A DNA stretch of 64,000 bases from RYN-230 sp963717125. Lineage in GTDB: Bacteria; Actinomycetota; Actinomycetes; Streptosporangiales; Streptosporangiaceae. The stretch covers positions 1 through 64,000 of the forward strand of contig CAVQVG010000014.1 in NCBI GenBank assembly GCA_963717125.1, in the 5' to 3' direction. This document shows, piece by piece, positions 56,140-64,000 of the stretch; positions within the stretch are counted from its first letter, which is position 1, and every line of letters starts with the position of its first letter. The notes beneath the pieces are model-generated. The model did no database searches and had not been told where the DNA came from. It worked only from the letters and a program-made list of their open reading frames with translations. Position numbers and translations under genes: made by a program.

Positions 56140-56970
56140 CTAGCCCTTGACCGCGCCGGAGGTGAGTCCGGCCACGATCCGGCGCTGGAAGAACAGCACG
56201 AAGATGATGATGGGAATGGTGATGACCACCGCCGCCGCGGAGATCGACCCGGTCGGCACGGCGAACTGCGAACTGCCGGTGAAGAACGACAGCGCGGCCG
56301 GCGCGGTCCGCGACGCGGTCGTCGCGGTCAGCGTGATGGCCAGCAGGAACTCGTTCCAGCAGAACAGGAACACCAGGATGGCCGTGGTGACCATGCCCGG
56401 GGCGGCCAGCGGGGCGATGACCCGCACGAACGCCTGGAACGGGGTGGCCCCGTCCACCTTGGCTGCCTTCTCCAGTTCCCACGGGATCTCCCGGAAGAAC
56501 GCGGACAGCGTGTAGATGCCGAGCGGCAGGCCGGTCGCCACGTACGGGATGATCAGCCCGGGCCAGGTGTTGAACAGGCCGAGCAGCCGCTCGATGTTGA
56601 ACAGCGGCGTGGCCAGCGCGATCGCCGGGAACATGGCGATCAGCAGCGAGACCCCGATCAGCACGCTCTTGCCCGGGAAGTTGAGCCGGGCTACCGCGTA
56701 GGCCGCCATCGAGGCCAGCACGACCGCGATGAACGTGGCGATCGCCCCGATGCCGACCGAGTTGAGCAGCGGACGCAGGAACGTGGACGTGGTCAGGATG
56801 CCGGAGTAGTTGCTCGTGGTCCAATGGGTCGGGAAGTAGGTCGGGTCGGTGATCGAGCCGGTCGTCTTGAACGACAGGGAAATGATCCACACCAGCGGGA
56901 TCAGCACGAGCACGATCGTGACTATGTTCGCGACGCTCCAGCCAACCTTCTGCGGTGTCGTGGTAGCCAT
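56140..56970 (-). CDS. Sugar ABC transporter permease, MalG type
   Basis: 276 residues, six TM helices. MalG features: N-terminal VANIVTIVLVLIPLVWIISLSFK and the EAA loop KAAKVDGATPFQAFVRVIAPLAAPGMVTTAILVFLFCWNEFLLA. Works with the MalF-type permease and the MsiK-type ATPase. ATG 56970, GTG/ATG spacing to the neighbours is short (34 nt and 18 nt). Confidence 0.9.
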   Translation of the reverse strand: MATTTPQKVGWSVANIVTIVLVLIPLVWIISLSFKTTGSITDPTYFPTHWTTSNYSGILTTSTFLRPLLNSVGIGAIATFIAVVLASMAAYAVARLNFPGKSVLIGVSLLIAMFPAIALATPLFNIERLLGLFNTWPGLIIPYVATGLPLGIYTLSAFFREIPWELEKAAKVDGATPFQAFVRVIAPLAAPGMVTTAILVFLFCWNEFLLAITLTATTASRTAPAALSFFTGSSQFAVPTGSISAAAVVITIPIIIFVLFFQRRIVAGLTSGAVKG

Positions 56971-57004
56971 CAGCCTCGACCCTCCGTTGCTTGCCTAGTG
57001 GCGC

Positions 57005-57946
57005 TCATCGCTGGAGGCTCGTTCCCGGAGCGGCCGTACCGAAGCCCTTGATGAACAAGAAAGCGATGATCGCCACGCAGATCAGGATCAGCACCGACAT
57101 CGCCGACCCGAGACCGAAGTTCAGCCCGGTGAACAGGTTGTCGTAGTTGAGTATCGACACCGATCCGGTGCCGTTGTTGCCCTGGGTGAGGATGAAGATG
57201 TTGTCGAAGATCCGGAATGCGTCCAGCGTCCGGAACAGCAGCGCGACCAGGATCGCGGGCTTCATCAGCGGCAGCATGATCCGGGTGAACCGCTGCCAGG
57301 CGGTGGCCCCGTCCACCTTGGCCGCCTTGAGCAGGTCCTCGGGCACCAGGGACAGCCCGGCCATCAGCAGCAGCGCCATGAACGCCGTGGTCTTCCACAC
57401 CTCGGCCAGGATGATGATGGCAATCGCCTTGGGCTGCGAGGTCAGCGGGGCGGAGTTGTTGAACAGCGCGGACAGGTAGCCGGTGCTCGGGGTCCAGGCG
57501 TACAGCCAGCTGAACGCGGCGGCCACGGTCACGATCCCGTACGGGATCAGGATCGTGGTGCGGATCCCGCCCTTCCCCCAGATCGTCCGGTACATCAGCA
57601 GCGCCAGGCACATGCCGAGCACGAACTCGATGGCCACCGACACCACCGTGATGACGATGGTCACCACCAGCGCGTGCCACCAGAACGGCGAGCTGAGGAT
57701 GGCGCCGTAGTTGCTCAGCCCGACGAACTTGCGCAGCTGCGGGGCGGACAAGATGTACCGCTGCAGCGATATGTAGATGGCATAGCCGATCGGGTACGCG
57801 GTCACCGCGACCATGACGATCACCGCGGGCGCGCACAGCATCCAGCCCAGCCGGCGTTCCGCGCGTGCGCCCTCGGAGAGCTTGGGCCGCCCGCGGCGCC
57901 CGGCTACCGGTTCCTCGACGGTGACCGGCGGAGTGGTGGTAGTCAT
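57005..57946 (-). CDS. Sugar ABC transporter permease, MalF type
   Basis: 313 residues, six TM helices, with MalF-type EAA loop EDLLKAAKVDGATAWQRFTRIMLPLMKPAILVALLFRTLDAFRIFDNIFILTQG. ATG 57946 is 31 nt after the binding-protein stop, so the three genes form one operon. The substrate is probably a di- or trisaccharide. Confidence 0.9.
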   Translation of the reverse strand: MTTTTPPVTVEEPVAGRRGRPKLSEGARAERRLGWMLCAPAVIVMVAVTAYPIGYAIYISLQRYILSAPQLRKFVGLSNYGAILSSPFWWHALVVTIVITVVSVAIEFVLGMCLALLMYRTIWGKGGIRTTILIPYGIVTVAAAFSWLYAWTPSTGYLSALFNNSAPLTSQPKAIAIIILAEVWKTTAFMALLLMAGLSLVPEDLLKAAKVDGATAWQRFTRIMLPLMKPAILVALLFRTLDAFRIFDNIFILTQGNNGTGSVSILNYDNLFTGLNFGLGSAMSVLILICVAIIAFLFIKGFGTAAPGTSLQR

Positions 57947-57977
57947 CGGTCCGCCTCTCGGTTTGAATGCGGCGTAC

Positions 57978-59317
57978 TCACGGAGTCAGCCCCTTGCCTT
58001 GCAGGGCGTTGTTGATCTGCGTCCGCAAGCTCTGCTCGGTGCTCACCGGGTTGATGGAGCTGGGCGGGGAGACCAGGTGCGAGATGGTCACCGACACCAC
58101 CTGGTAGAGCGGCGTCTTGGGCCGCACCGCCCCGTTGTTGACCTGCTGCAGGATCAGCTTCCGGAACGGGTAGGCGCTCTGCATCTGCGGGTTGTTGTAC
58201 ACGCTGGCCAGCGTGGGCGGCAGCCCGCCCTTGACCGCGGCGGTCAGCTGGTTCTGCGCGTTACGCAGGCACAGGATCGCCTGCTCGGCGAGCTGCGGGT
58301 GCGGCGAGTACGAGCTGACCGCCAGGTCGATACCGCCGATCGTCACCTTGGCCGGCGTGCCCGGGATGACACTCGGGTACGGGGCCCACTTGAACACCTT
58401 GAACAGCTTCGGGTTGTCGGCCTTCATCGACGGATACACGTACGGGTAGTTCAGCTCGAAAGCCGCCGAGCCGGCTTCCATGGCCAGCCGGTTCTGGTCC
58501 TCCATCTGCACCCCGAGTGACGGGTCAGCCGAAGACGAGCTGGCCAGCGTCTTCATGATCGTCAGCGCCTTGAGCGCGGGCGGGCCGAGCTTGGCTGCCG
58601 TTGACGTCGCGTTCAGGATGCTGCCGCCTGAGCTGGCCACCAGTGTGTTGAACCAGACCACAACGCCCTCGTATTGTGCGCCCTGAATCTCGATCAAGTG
58701 CGGCTTGCCTGCCTTGGCCAGGGCCTGAGCGTCCGCGAACATTTGCGCCCACGTCTTGGGTGGCGTCTTCACCAGGTCGGAGCGGTACCAGAGCAGCTGG
58801 GTGTTGCTGTTGTACGGCACCGCGACCAGCTGCCCGCGCCAGATCGCGGTCTGCAGCGGCCCCTTCAGCGTGCCCGAGATGGCCGCCGCCTTGTTCGCGC
58901 CGGTCCACGGGCGGATCCAGCCGGCCGTGGCGAACTCGGGTTCCCAGGTGACGTCGAGCCCGAGGATGTCCATCGAGGGGTCGTGGGCGGCCAGTCGCCG
59001 CGCCATCTGCAGCCGCTGCTGGTCGGCCGCGTTCTGCAGCTTGTTGTAGGCGATGGTGTAGCGCCCGTGGCTCGCCTTGCTGCAGTTATCCGCCGCGCTC
59101 TGCACCGCCCCGGACGGGTCAGGGAAGTTGTAGAACTGCAGCGTCACCGGCCCGGTGCTGGCGTTGCTGGTGCCGCACGCGGCCAGCGCCGCGGAGAACA
59201 GGATGCCGCCGCCCGCGGCGGCGATCACCAGGCGGAGCCGGGCCGGCCGCGCTGACCCGGCCGACGGGCCCGGATGCGCTTGTGTGAGCTGGGCTTGCGA
59301 TCTCTGCCACCGATCAT
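57978..59317 (-). CDS. Sugar ABC transporter binding lipoprotein, N-terminal frameshift
   Basis: Family-1 solute-binding protein: VTLQFYNFPDPSGAVQSAADNCSK, LGLDVTWEPEFATAGWIRPW, LVAVPYNSNTQLLWYRSDLV and KTPPKTWAQMFADAQALAKAG. The lipobox AALAACGTS follows RLRLVIAAAGGGILFS. With GTG at 59228 the signal peptide would lack a basic start, whereas ATG 59317, preceded by GGGAGG, gives MIGGRDRKPSSHKRIRARRPG in the next frame. Adding one base at about 59234-59255 (CGGCCGGCCC) joins the two, giving ~446 aa. Confidence 0.85.
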
Positions 59318-59613
59318 GGTGCCTCCCGCGGCCCGGTGCTTCGTCGCACCTGTCACCCCTGCCTTGCCTGCCACGCTAGAGGCTTTCCCCCACCGCAACA
59401 AGGGATGCACTTTGCGCGAACGTTTGCTAACCTACGCGCCCCACCATGAACGATTACTGACGCGGTTTGGGGATCCTGCTGGGGTAGCTGTTATCGTGCG
59501 TGGCCCCTGGGGATATCACCCCGGCGGCAGCTCTTAAACACAGCTAACCCAGTGAATATCCGAACTTTTGACGATATGCCAAGGGATGGCCGGGCTCACC
59601 CAGCCCGCCGGGC
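59318..59613. other. Regulatory region of the sugar transporter operon
   Basis: 296 bp between mnmA and the binding-protein gene. An AT-richer segment at 59410-59460 (TTTGCGCGAACGTTTGCTAACC) has direct TTTGC copies 13 bp apart and could hold a LacI-type or other operator for the minus-strand operon. No gene is evident. Confidence 0.4.
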
Positions 59614-60684
59614 TCAGCCGGTGGCAGCGATGGTCCCGCTGCCTAGCACCGTGTCGCCGTCGTAGAGCACTGCCGCCTGGCCACGGGCTACGCCGCGGGC
59701 GGCCGCGTGCAGCCGGATCCGGAGCCGGTCGCCGTCCAGTTCCGCGGTGGCCGGGTGCACCTCGCCGTGCGCCCGCAGCTGGACCAGGCAGTCCCGGGGC
59801 CCGGCCAGCGGCGGGCACCCGGTCCACACCGGGCGCTCGGCCACGATCTCGCGCACATCCAGGGCCTCCCGCGGGCCGACCGTCACGGTCCGGCTGACCG
59901 GCTCGATGTCCAGCACGTAGCGCGGCTGGCCGTCGCCGGCCGGCACGCCGACCCGCAGCCCCTTCCGCTGGCCGATGGTGAAACCGTACGCCCCATCGTG
60001 CTGGCCGACCAGGGCGCCGTCCCGGGTCACGATGCGACCCGGCGCGTCACCGAGCCGGCCGGCCAGGAAGGCCTGGGTGTCCCCGTCCGGGATGAAGCAC
60101 ACGTCGTGGCTGTCCGGCTTGCTGGCCACCGCCATGCCGCGCGTGGCGGCCTCGGCCCGGACCTCGGCCTTGGTCGAGGCGCCCAGCGGGAACATGGCCC
60201 GGTCCAGCTGCGCCCTGGTCAGCACGGCCAGCACGTAAGACTGGTCCTTGCCGTCGTCCACGCTGCGCACCAGGCGGCCGTCGTCCAGCCGGGCATGATG
60301 CCCGGTGCAGACCGCATCAAAGCCGAGCGCGACCGCGCGGTCCAGCACCGCCGCGAACTTGATCTTCTCGTTGCAGCGCAGGCACGGATTGGGAGTCCGG
60401 CCCCGCGCGTACTCGGCGACGAAGTCGGCCACCACATCCCGGCTGAACCGCTCGGCCATGTCCCAGACGTAGAACGGGATACCGATCACGTCCGCGGCCC
60501 GGCGCGCGTCGCGGGCGTCCTCCACCGTGCAGCAGCCCCGCGCCCCGGTTCGGTACGACTGCGGGTTCTCGGACAGCGCGAGGTGCACCCCGGTTACCTC
60601 GTGCCCGGCATCCACGGCCCGGGCGGCGGCCACGGCGGAGTCGACGCCGCCGGACATGGCGGCCAGCACGCGAAGGCGATCCAT
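59614..60684 (-). CDS. mnmA: tRNA 2-thiouridylase
   Basis: 356 residues. PP-loop AAMSGGVDSAVAAARAVD (~9-26), cysteine clusters CCTVEDARDARR, CLRCNEKIKF and SHDVCFIPDGDTQAFLAG (catalytic Cys), and GFTIGQRKGLRVGVPAGDGQPRYVLDIEP. Sulphur is delivered by the neighbouring cysteine desulfurase. ATG 60684; the longer in-frame reading to 60864 runs through the repeat element and is not expected. Start is 29 nt from the repeat element. Confidence 0.96.
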   Translation of the reverse strand: MDRLRVLAAMSGGVDSAVAAARAVDAGHEVTGVHLALSENPQSYRTGARGCCTVEDARDARRAADVIGIPFYVWDMAERFSRDVVADFVAEYARGRTPNPCLRCNEKIKFAAVLDRAVALGFDAVCTGHHARLDDGRLVRSVDDGKDQSYVLAVLTRAQLDRAMFPLGASTKAEVRAEAATRGMAVASKPDSHDVCFIPDGDTQAFLAGRLGDAPGRIVTRDGALVGQHDGAYGFTIGQRKGLRVGVPAGDGQPRYVLDIEPVSRTVTVGPREALDVREIVAERPVWTGCPPLAGPRDCLVQLRAHGEVHPATAELDGDRLRIRLHAAARGVARGQAAVLYDGDTVLGSGTIAATG

Positions 60685-60713
60685 TGCGCTATCGAGCGTA
60701 TCCGCTGTGTTGA

Positions 60714-60978
60714 CCCGGGGGGACGACCCCCCGGAACCCCCCCGATCGCCGCTCCGCGCCGAGGCCGGCGGAGCCCGCCGTGGCCGGCGCTCGGGAGGGG
60801 GCACAGCGGGCTGCGCCGGCGAGGCGAGGCGCGCCGCAGGCGTGTCCCCGCCGAGCCGGCGCATGGGAGGACGGGTGCCTGCGCTGGCGAGGCGGGGCCC
60901 GCCGAAGGCGGGTGCTCGCCGAGCCGGCGTTCGGCGCGAAGCGGCGATCGGGGGGTCCAGGGGGGTCGTCCCCCCGGA
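60714..60978. repeat. 265-bp repeat element with G-rich inverted ends
   Basis: Left end CCCGGGGGGACGACCCCCC-GGAACCCCCCC-GATCGCCGC (60714-60754) and right end its inverse (TCGGCGCGAAGCGGCGATC, GGGGGGTCCAGGGGGGTCG, TCCCCCCGGA, 60930-60977) flank about 175 bp that contains several GCCGAGCCGGCG copies. It fills the space between mnmA and the desulfurase stop. The same ends occur, in direct tandem, within ilvB. A MITE-like or bacterial palindromic-element family is likely. Confidence 0.8.
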
Positions 60979-62211
60979 CTAATACTGCGAAGCGCGGCGG
61001 GCGCGCTGCACCACTTCGCCGATCGCCGCGCCGAGCTCGTCCACGTCCTGCTGGGTGGTGGTGTGGCCGAGCGAGAACCGCAGCGACCCGCGGGCCCGGG
61101 CCTCGTCCGCGCCCATGGCCAGCAGCACGTGGCTGGGCTGGGCCACCCCGGCGGTGCACGCCGAGCCGGTGGAGCAGGCGATGCCCTTGGCGTCGAGCAG
61201 CATCAGCAGCGCGTCCCCCTCGCAGCCGGGGAAGGAGAAGTGCGCGTTGCCGGGCAGCCGGCTGGGCCCGGCGGGCGGGCCGTTCAGGATGGCGTCCGGC
61301 ACCGCGGCCAGCACCTGCCGCATCAGGTCATCGCGCAGCCCGGCCAGCCGGGCCGCCTCCTCCGCCCGGCGTTCCGCCATCACCGCGGCCGCCACCGCGA
61401 AGGCGCGGATGGCCGGCGCGTCCAGCGTGCCGGACCGGACCTCGCTCTCCTGCCCGCCGCCGTGCAGCACCGGGACCGGCTGCACGCCGCGGGCCAGCAG
61501 CAGCGCGCCCGCGCCGACCGGGCCGCCGAACTTGTGCGCGGTGACCGTCATCGCGTCCGCACCGCTGGCCGCGAAGCTGACCGGCAGCTGCCCGGCCGCC
61601 TGCACCGCGTCGGTGTGGAACGGGATGCCGTGCTCACGGGCGATCCCGGCCAGTTCCGCCACCGGCTGGACCGTGCCCACTTCGTTGTTCGCCCACATGA
61701 CCGTGACCAGGGCGACCGTGCCCGGGCTGGCTTCGATCGCGTCGGCCAGCGTGCCCGGGCGCAGCGCGCCGGCCGCATCCACCGGCAGCAGCGCCTGCTG
61801 CGCGGCTTCGTGCTCGGTCAGCCAGTGCACCGAGTCCAGCACGGCGTGATGTTCCACCGCGGTGGTCAGCACCCGGCGCCGCTTGCCCGGGCCGCCCTGG
61901 CGGCCGCCCTGCCGGGCCCAGTACAGCCCCTTGACGGCCAGGTTGTCGGCCTCGGTGCCACCCCCGGTGAAGATCACCTCACTGGGCCGGGCGCCGAACA
62001 CCTCCGCGATCTGCTCCCGCGATTCCTCCACGACCCGGCGAGCCCGGCGGCCGGCGTTATGCAGTGAAGAAGGGTTGCCGAGCTGCCCGAGCTCCTCGGT
62101 CATTGCGCTGAGCGCCTCGGGCAGCAGGGGGGTGGTCGCCGCGTGGTCCAGGTACACCACACGGTCCGGTGCCTGCCCCGGGCGGCCGCCCGCGCTGTCC
62201 ATGTACCTCAT
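60979..62211 (-). CDS. Cysteine desulfurase (IscS/NifS type)
   Basis: 410 residues. VVYLDHAATTPLLPEALSAM (PLP N-terminal motif), EHHAVLDSV, TAHKFGGPVGAGALLL (PLP Lys), and active-site loop STGSACTAGVAQPSHVLLAMG with the catalytic Cys. Converts Cys to Ala and delivers sulphur, here likely to MnmA. ATG 62211; a Gly/Gln-rich insertion (GRQGGPGKRRR) interrupts the early part. Its stop is embedded in the repeat element border. Not clearly IscS versus SufS by itself, and no isc genes are adjacent. Confidence 0.93.
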   Translation of the reverse strand: MRYMDSAGGRPGQAPDRVVYLDHAATTPLLPEALSAMTEELGQLGNPSSLHNAGRRARRVVEESREQIAEVFGARPSEVIFTGGGTEADNLAVKGLYWARQGGRQGGPGKRRRVLTTAVEHHAVLDSVHWLTEHEAAQQALLPVDAAGALRPGTLADAIEASPGTVALVTVMWANNEVGTVQPVAELAGIAREHGIPFHTDAVQAAGQLPVSFAASGADAMTVTAHKFGGPVGAGALLLARGVQPVPVLHGGGQESEVRSGTLDAPAIRAFAVAAAVMAERRAEEAARLAGLRDDLMRQVLAAVPDAILNGPPAGPSRLPGNAHFSFPGCEGDALLMLLDAKGIACSTGSACTAGVAQPSHVLLAMGADEARARGSLRFSLGHTTTQQDVDELGAAIGEVVQRARRASQY

Positions 62212-62284
62212 GACGGATTTCAGCCTAGTGGGCGTTCCGGCCTGCGCATACGCCCCGGGCCAGACCGCACGGTCCGGATCTGTC

Positions 62285-63253
62285 CTAGTTCGCCGATCGC
62301 TGCTCGATCTGCTCGGTGAGCTGCGGCACAACCTGGAACAGGTCGCCGACTACACCGAAGTCGGCCAGTTCGAAGATGGGCGCCTCGGGATCCTTGTTGA
62401 TCACCATGATGGTCTTGGCCGTCTGCATGCCGGCCCGGTGCTGGATCGCGCCGGAAATGCCCACCGCCACGTAGAGCTGGGGGGACACGGTCTTCCCGGT
62501 CTGGCCCACCTGGAACTGGTGCGGGTACCAGCCCGCGTCGGTGGCCGCCCGGGACGCGCCCACGGCCGCGCCCAGCGAGTCGGCCAGCTTCTCGATCAGC
62601 GCGAAGTTCTCCGCGTTGCCCACGCCGCGGCCGCCGGACACCACGATCGCCGCCTCGGTCAGCTCGGGGCGCTCGCCGCGTTCGGCCATCACCCGCTCGG
62701 TGATCCGGACCGCCTTGGCCGCGTCGGTCAGCTCCACCCCGGCCGGGGTGAGCTCGGCCGCCGCCGGGGCCGGCTCGGCCGCCACCGAGTTGGGCCGGAC
62801 CGCGATGATCGGCGTGCCGGCGCGCACCCGGGACTGGACGATGATCGCGCCGCCGAAGATCGACTGCTCGGCGACCAGGCCGCCGTCGTCGCCGGCGGAC
62901 AGGCCAACCGCGTCGGTGATCACGCCGGAGCTGGTCTTGACGGCCAGCCGCCCGGCCACCTCCTTGCCCTCGCCGGTGGCGGCGAGCAGCACGGCCGCCG
63001 GGGCGGTGCGCTCCACCAGCGCGGCCAGCACCTCGGCCGCGGGGGCGACCACGCCGTCCTCGAAGTCGCTGCCCTCGGCCAGGTAGACCTTGGCCGCGCC
63101 GAACTCGGCCAGCCGCTCCCGGCCGCCCTCGGCCCCGCCGCCCAGCCACACCGCCGACGGCTCGCCGAACTGGCGGGCCAGCGTGAGCAGCTCGCCGGTG
63201 ACCTTCTTGACCGTCTCGCCATCGTGCTCGGCAAGAACCAGAACCTCAGCCAT
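62285..63253 (-). CDS. etfA: Electron-transfer flavoprotein alpha subunit
   Basis: 322 residues. C-terminal FAD-binding motif GQTGKTVSPQLYVAVGISGAIQHRAGMQTAKTIMVINKDPEAPIFELADFGVVGDLFQVVPQL (~245-305) is diagnostic; N-terminal half is the Rossmann-like domain. It transfers electrons from acyl-CoA dehydrogenases to the quinone pool. ATG 63253, 30 nt downstream of etfB. Confidence 0.97.
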   Translation of the reverse strand: MAEVLVLAEHDGETVKKVTGELLTLARQFGEPSAVWLGGGAEGGRERLAEFGAAKVYLAEGSDFEDGVVAPAAEVLAALVERTAPAAVLLAATGEGKEVAGRLAVKTSSGVITDAVGLSAGDDGGLVAEQSIFGGAIIVQSRVRAGTPIIAVRPNSVAAEPAPAAAELTPAGVELTDAAKAVRITERVMAERGERPELTEAAIVVSGGRGVGNAENFALIEKLADSLGAAVGASRAATDAGWYPHQFQVGQTGKTVSPQLYVAVGISGAIQHRAGMQTAKTIMVINKDPEAPIFELADFGVVGDLFQVVPQLTEQIEQRSAN

Positions 63254-63283
63254 GGTGCCCTTCCGTGCTCAGATGATCAGCGC

Positions 63284-64000
63284 TCAGATGAACTTCTGCG
63301 CGGCGAGGAAGTCAGCCGCCTTAGCGCCACCGTCGCCCTCGTCCTTGACGACCGTGCCGGCCTGCCGCGGCGGTCGCTTCGCGAAGCTGACCACCTCGGT
63401 GGCCGCGGCGGCGAGGCCGACCTGGCCCGGGTCGATCCCCGCGTCGGCCAGGCTGAGCGTTTCCACCGGCTTCTTCTTGGCCGCCATGATCCCCTTGAAC
63501 GACGGGTAACGCGGCTCGTTGATCTTCTCCACCACGCTGATCACGGCGGGCAGGCTGGCCGCTACCTTGTCGTAGCCGTAGTCGGTCTGCCGGTGGATGG
63601 TCAGCTGGCTGCCGTCCACCTCGACCTGGCTGGCCAGCGAGACCTGCGGCACGCCGAGCCGTTCGGCCAGCATCGCGGCCATCACGCCCATTCGCGCGTC
63701 GGTCGCCTCGGCGCCGACGATGACCAGGTCGAACCCGGCCCGGCTGAGCACCGCGGCCAGGGCCGCCGAGGTCTGCAGCGCGTCCGAGCCGGCCAGCCCG
63801 TCGTCGATCAGGTGGATGGCCTTGTCGGCGCCCATGGACAGCGCCTTGCGGATCGACTCGCTGGCCTTCTCGGGGCCCATGGTCAGGATCGTGACCTCGC
63901 CGCCGTGCGCTTCGGCCAGGCGCAGCCCTTCCTCGATCGCGTACTCGTCGAGCTCGTTGATGACCCCATCGACCGAGGCCCGGTCCAGCGTCGAGTCATC
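63284..64000 (-). CDS. etfB: Electron-transfer flavoprotein beta subunit (5' end off window)
   Basis: Partial; the frame enters at 64000 (STLDRASVDGVINELDEYAIEEGLRLAEAHGGE) and ends at 63284. EtfB signature ALSMGADKAIHLIDDGLAGSDALQTSAALAAVLSRAGFDLVIVGAEATDARMGVMAAMLAERLG. Forms the heterodimer with EtfA; N-terminal start lies beyond the window. Confidence 0.97.
   Translation of the reverse strand, partial: DDSTLDRASVDGVINELDEYAIEEGLRLAEAHGGEVTILTMGPEKASESIRKALSMGADKAIHLIDDGLAGSDALQTSAALAAVLSRAGFDLVIVGAEATDARMGVMAAMLAERLGVPQVSLASQVEVDGSQLTIHRQTDYGYDKVAASLPAVISVVEKINEPRYPSFKGIMAAKKKPVETLSLADAGIDPGQVGLAAAATEVVSFAKRPPRQAGTVVKDEGDGGAKAADFLAAQKFI

Overview
The window is a high-G+C actinomycete chromosome segment. 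Gene order and content (etfBA, cysteine desulfurase, mnmA, a methionine-synthase-like gene, ligA, gatCAB, ilvBNC, serA, leuB, ilvE, cimA, gltX, tRNA-Gln, tRNA-Glu) match the conserved core neighbourhood of Streptomyces and relatives. Genus cannot be fixed from this sequence; a non-Streptomyces filamentous actinomycete is my inference.

Region 1 (1-3 kb) is accessory DNA ending at a tRNA-Glu gene. It holds a small membrane protein, a frameshifted PD-(D/E)XK nuclease-like gene, and a small ORF with a good Shine-Dalgarno but no start codon. Region 2 (3-17.4 kb) holds tRNA-Glu, tRNA-Gln and a carbohydrate locus: alpha-galactosidase, a family-5 type ABC uptake system, a LacI regulator, a GH5-like cytoplasmic glycosidase, a CE7-type esterase and a Tat-exported GH5 beta-mannanase. 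The same 14-bp operator-like palindrome lies before dppA-like, before the GH5-like gene and (twice) before the mannanase, so I read this as a LacI-controlled galactomannan utilisation locus placed between the tRNAs and gltX.

Region 3 (17.4-31 kb) is core amino-acid metabolism: gltX, an FAH-family gene, a short-chain dehydrogenase, cimA, ilvE, leuB, serA, ilvC, ilvN and ilvB. cimA and ilvB both carry a short leader peptide rich in branched-chain codons, a pause hairpin and a terminator with a U-tract, i.e. two classical attenuators. Region 4 (31-46 kb) has two membrane GGDEF/EAL proteins (one with a degenerate EAL domain), gatCAB, ligA and a frameshifted methionine-synthase-like gene; an AAA ATPase plus DUF4276-like TOPRIM pair of lower G+C interrupts it and is a candidate defence module. 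Region 5 (46-54.8 kb) contains duplicated mini-membrane proteins, a GntR/GNAT pair followed by a 20-residue ORF with a perfect ribosome-binding site, an SGNH-type esterase, a GH13 glucosidase and a conserved trio (membrane protein, metallophosphoesterase, ParB-like). Region 6 (54.8-64 kb) is a sugar ABC transporter operon, mnmA, a 265-bp repeat element, a cysteine desulfurase and the electron-transfer flavoprotein genes.

Two things cut across the window. First, five genes show single-base indels at G/C-rich sites (near 1980, 6420, 14355, 45565 and 59245), which points either to base-level assembly errors or to several pseudogenes. Second, a G-rich palindromic repeat occurs twice in frame inside ilvB and as the inverted ends of the element upstream of mnmA.
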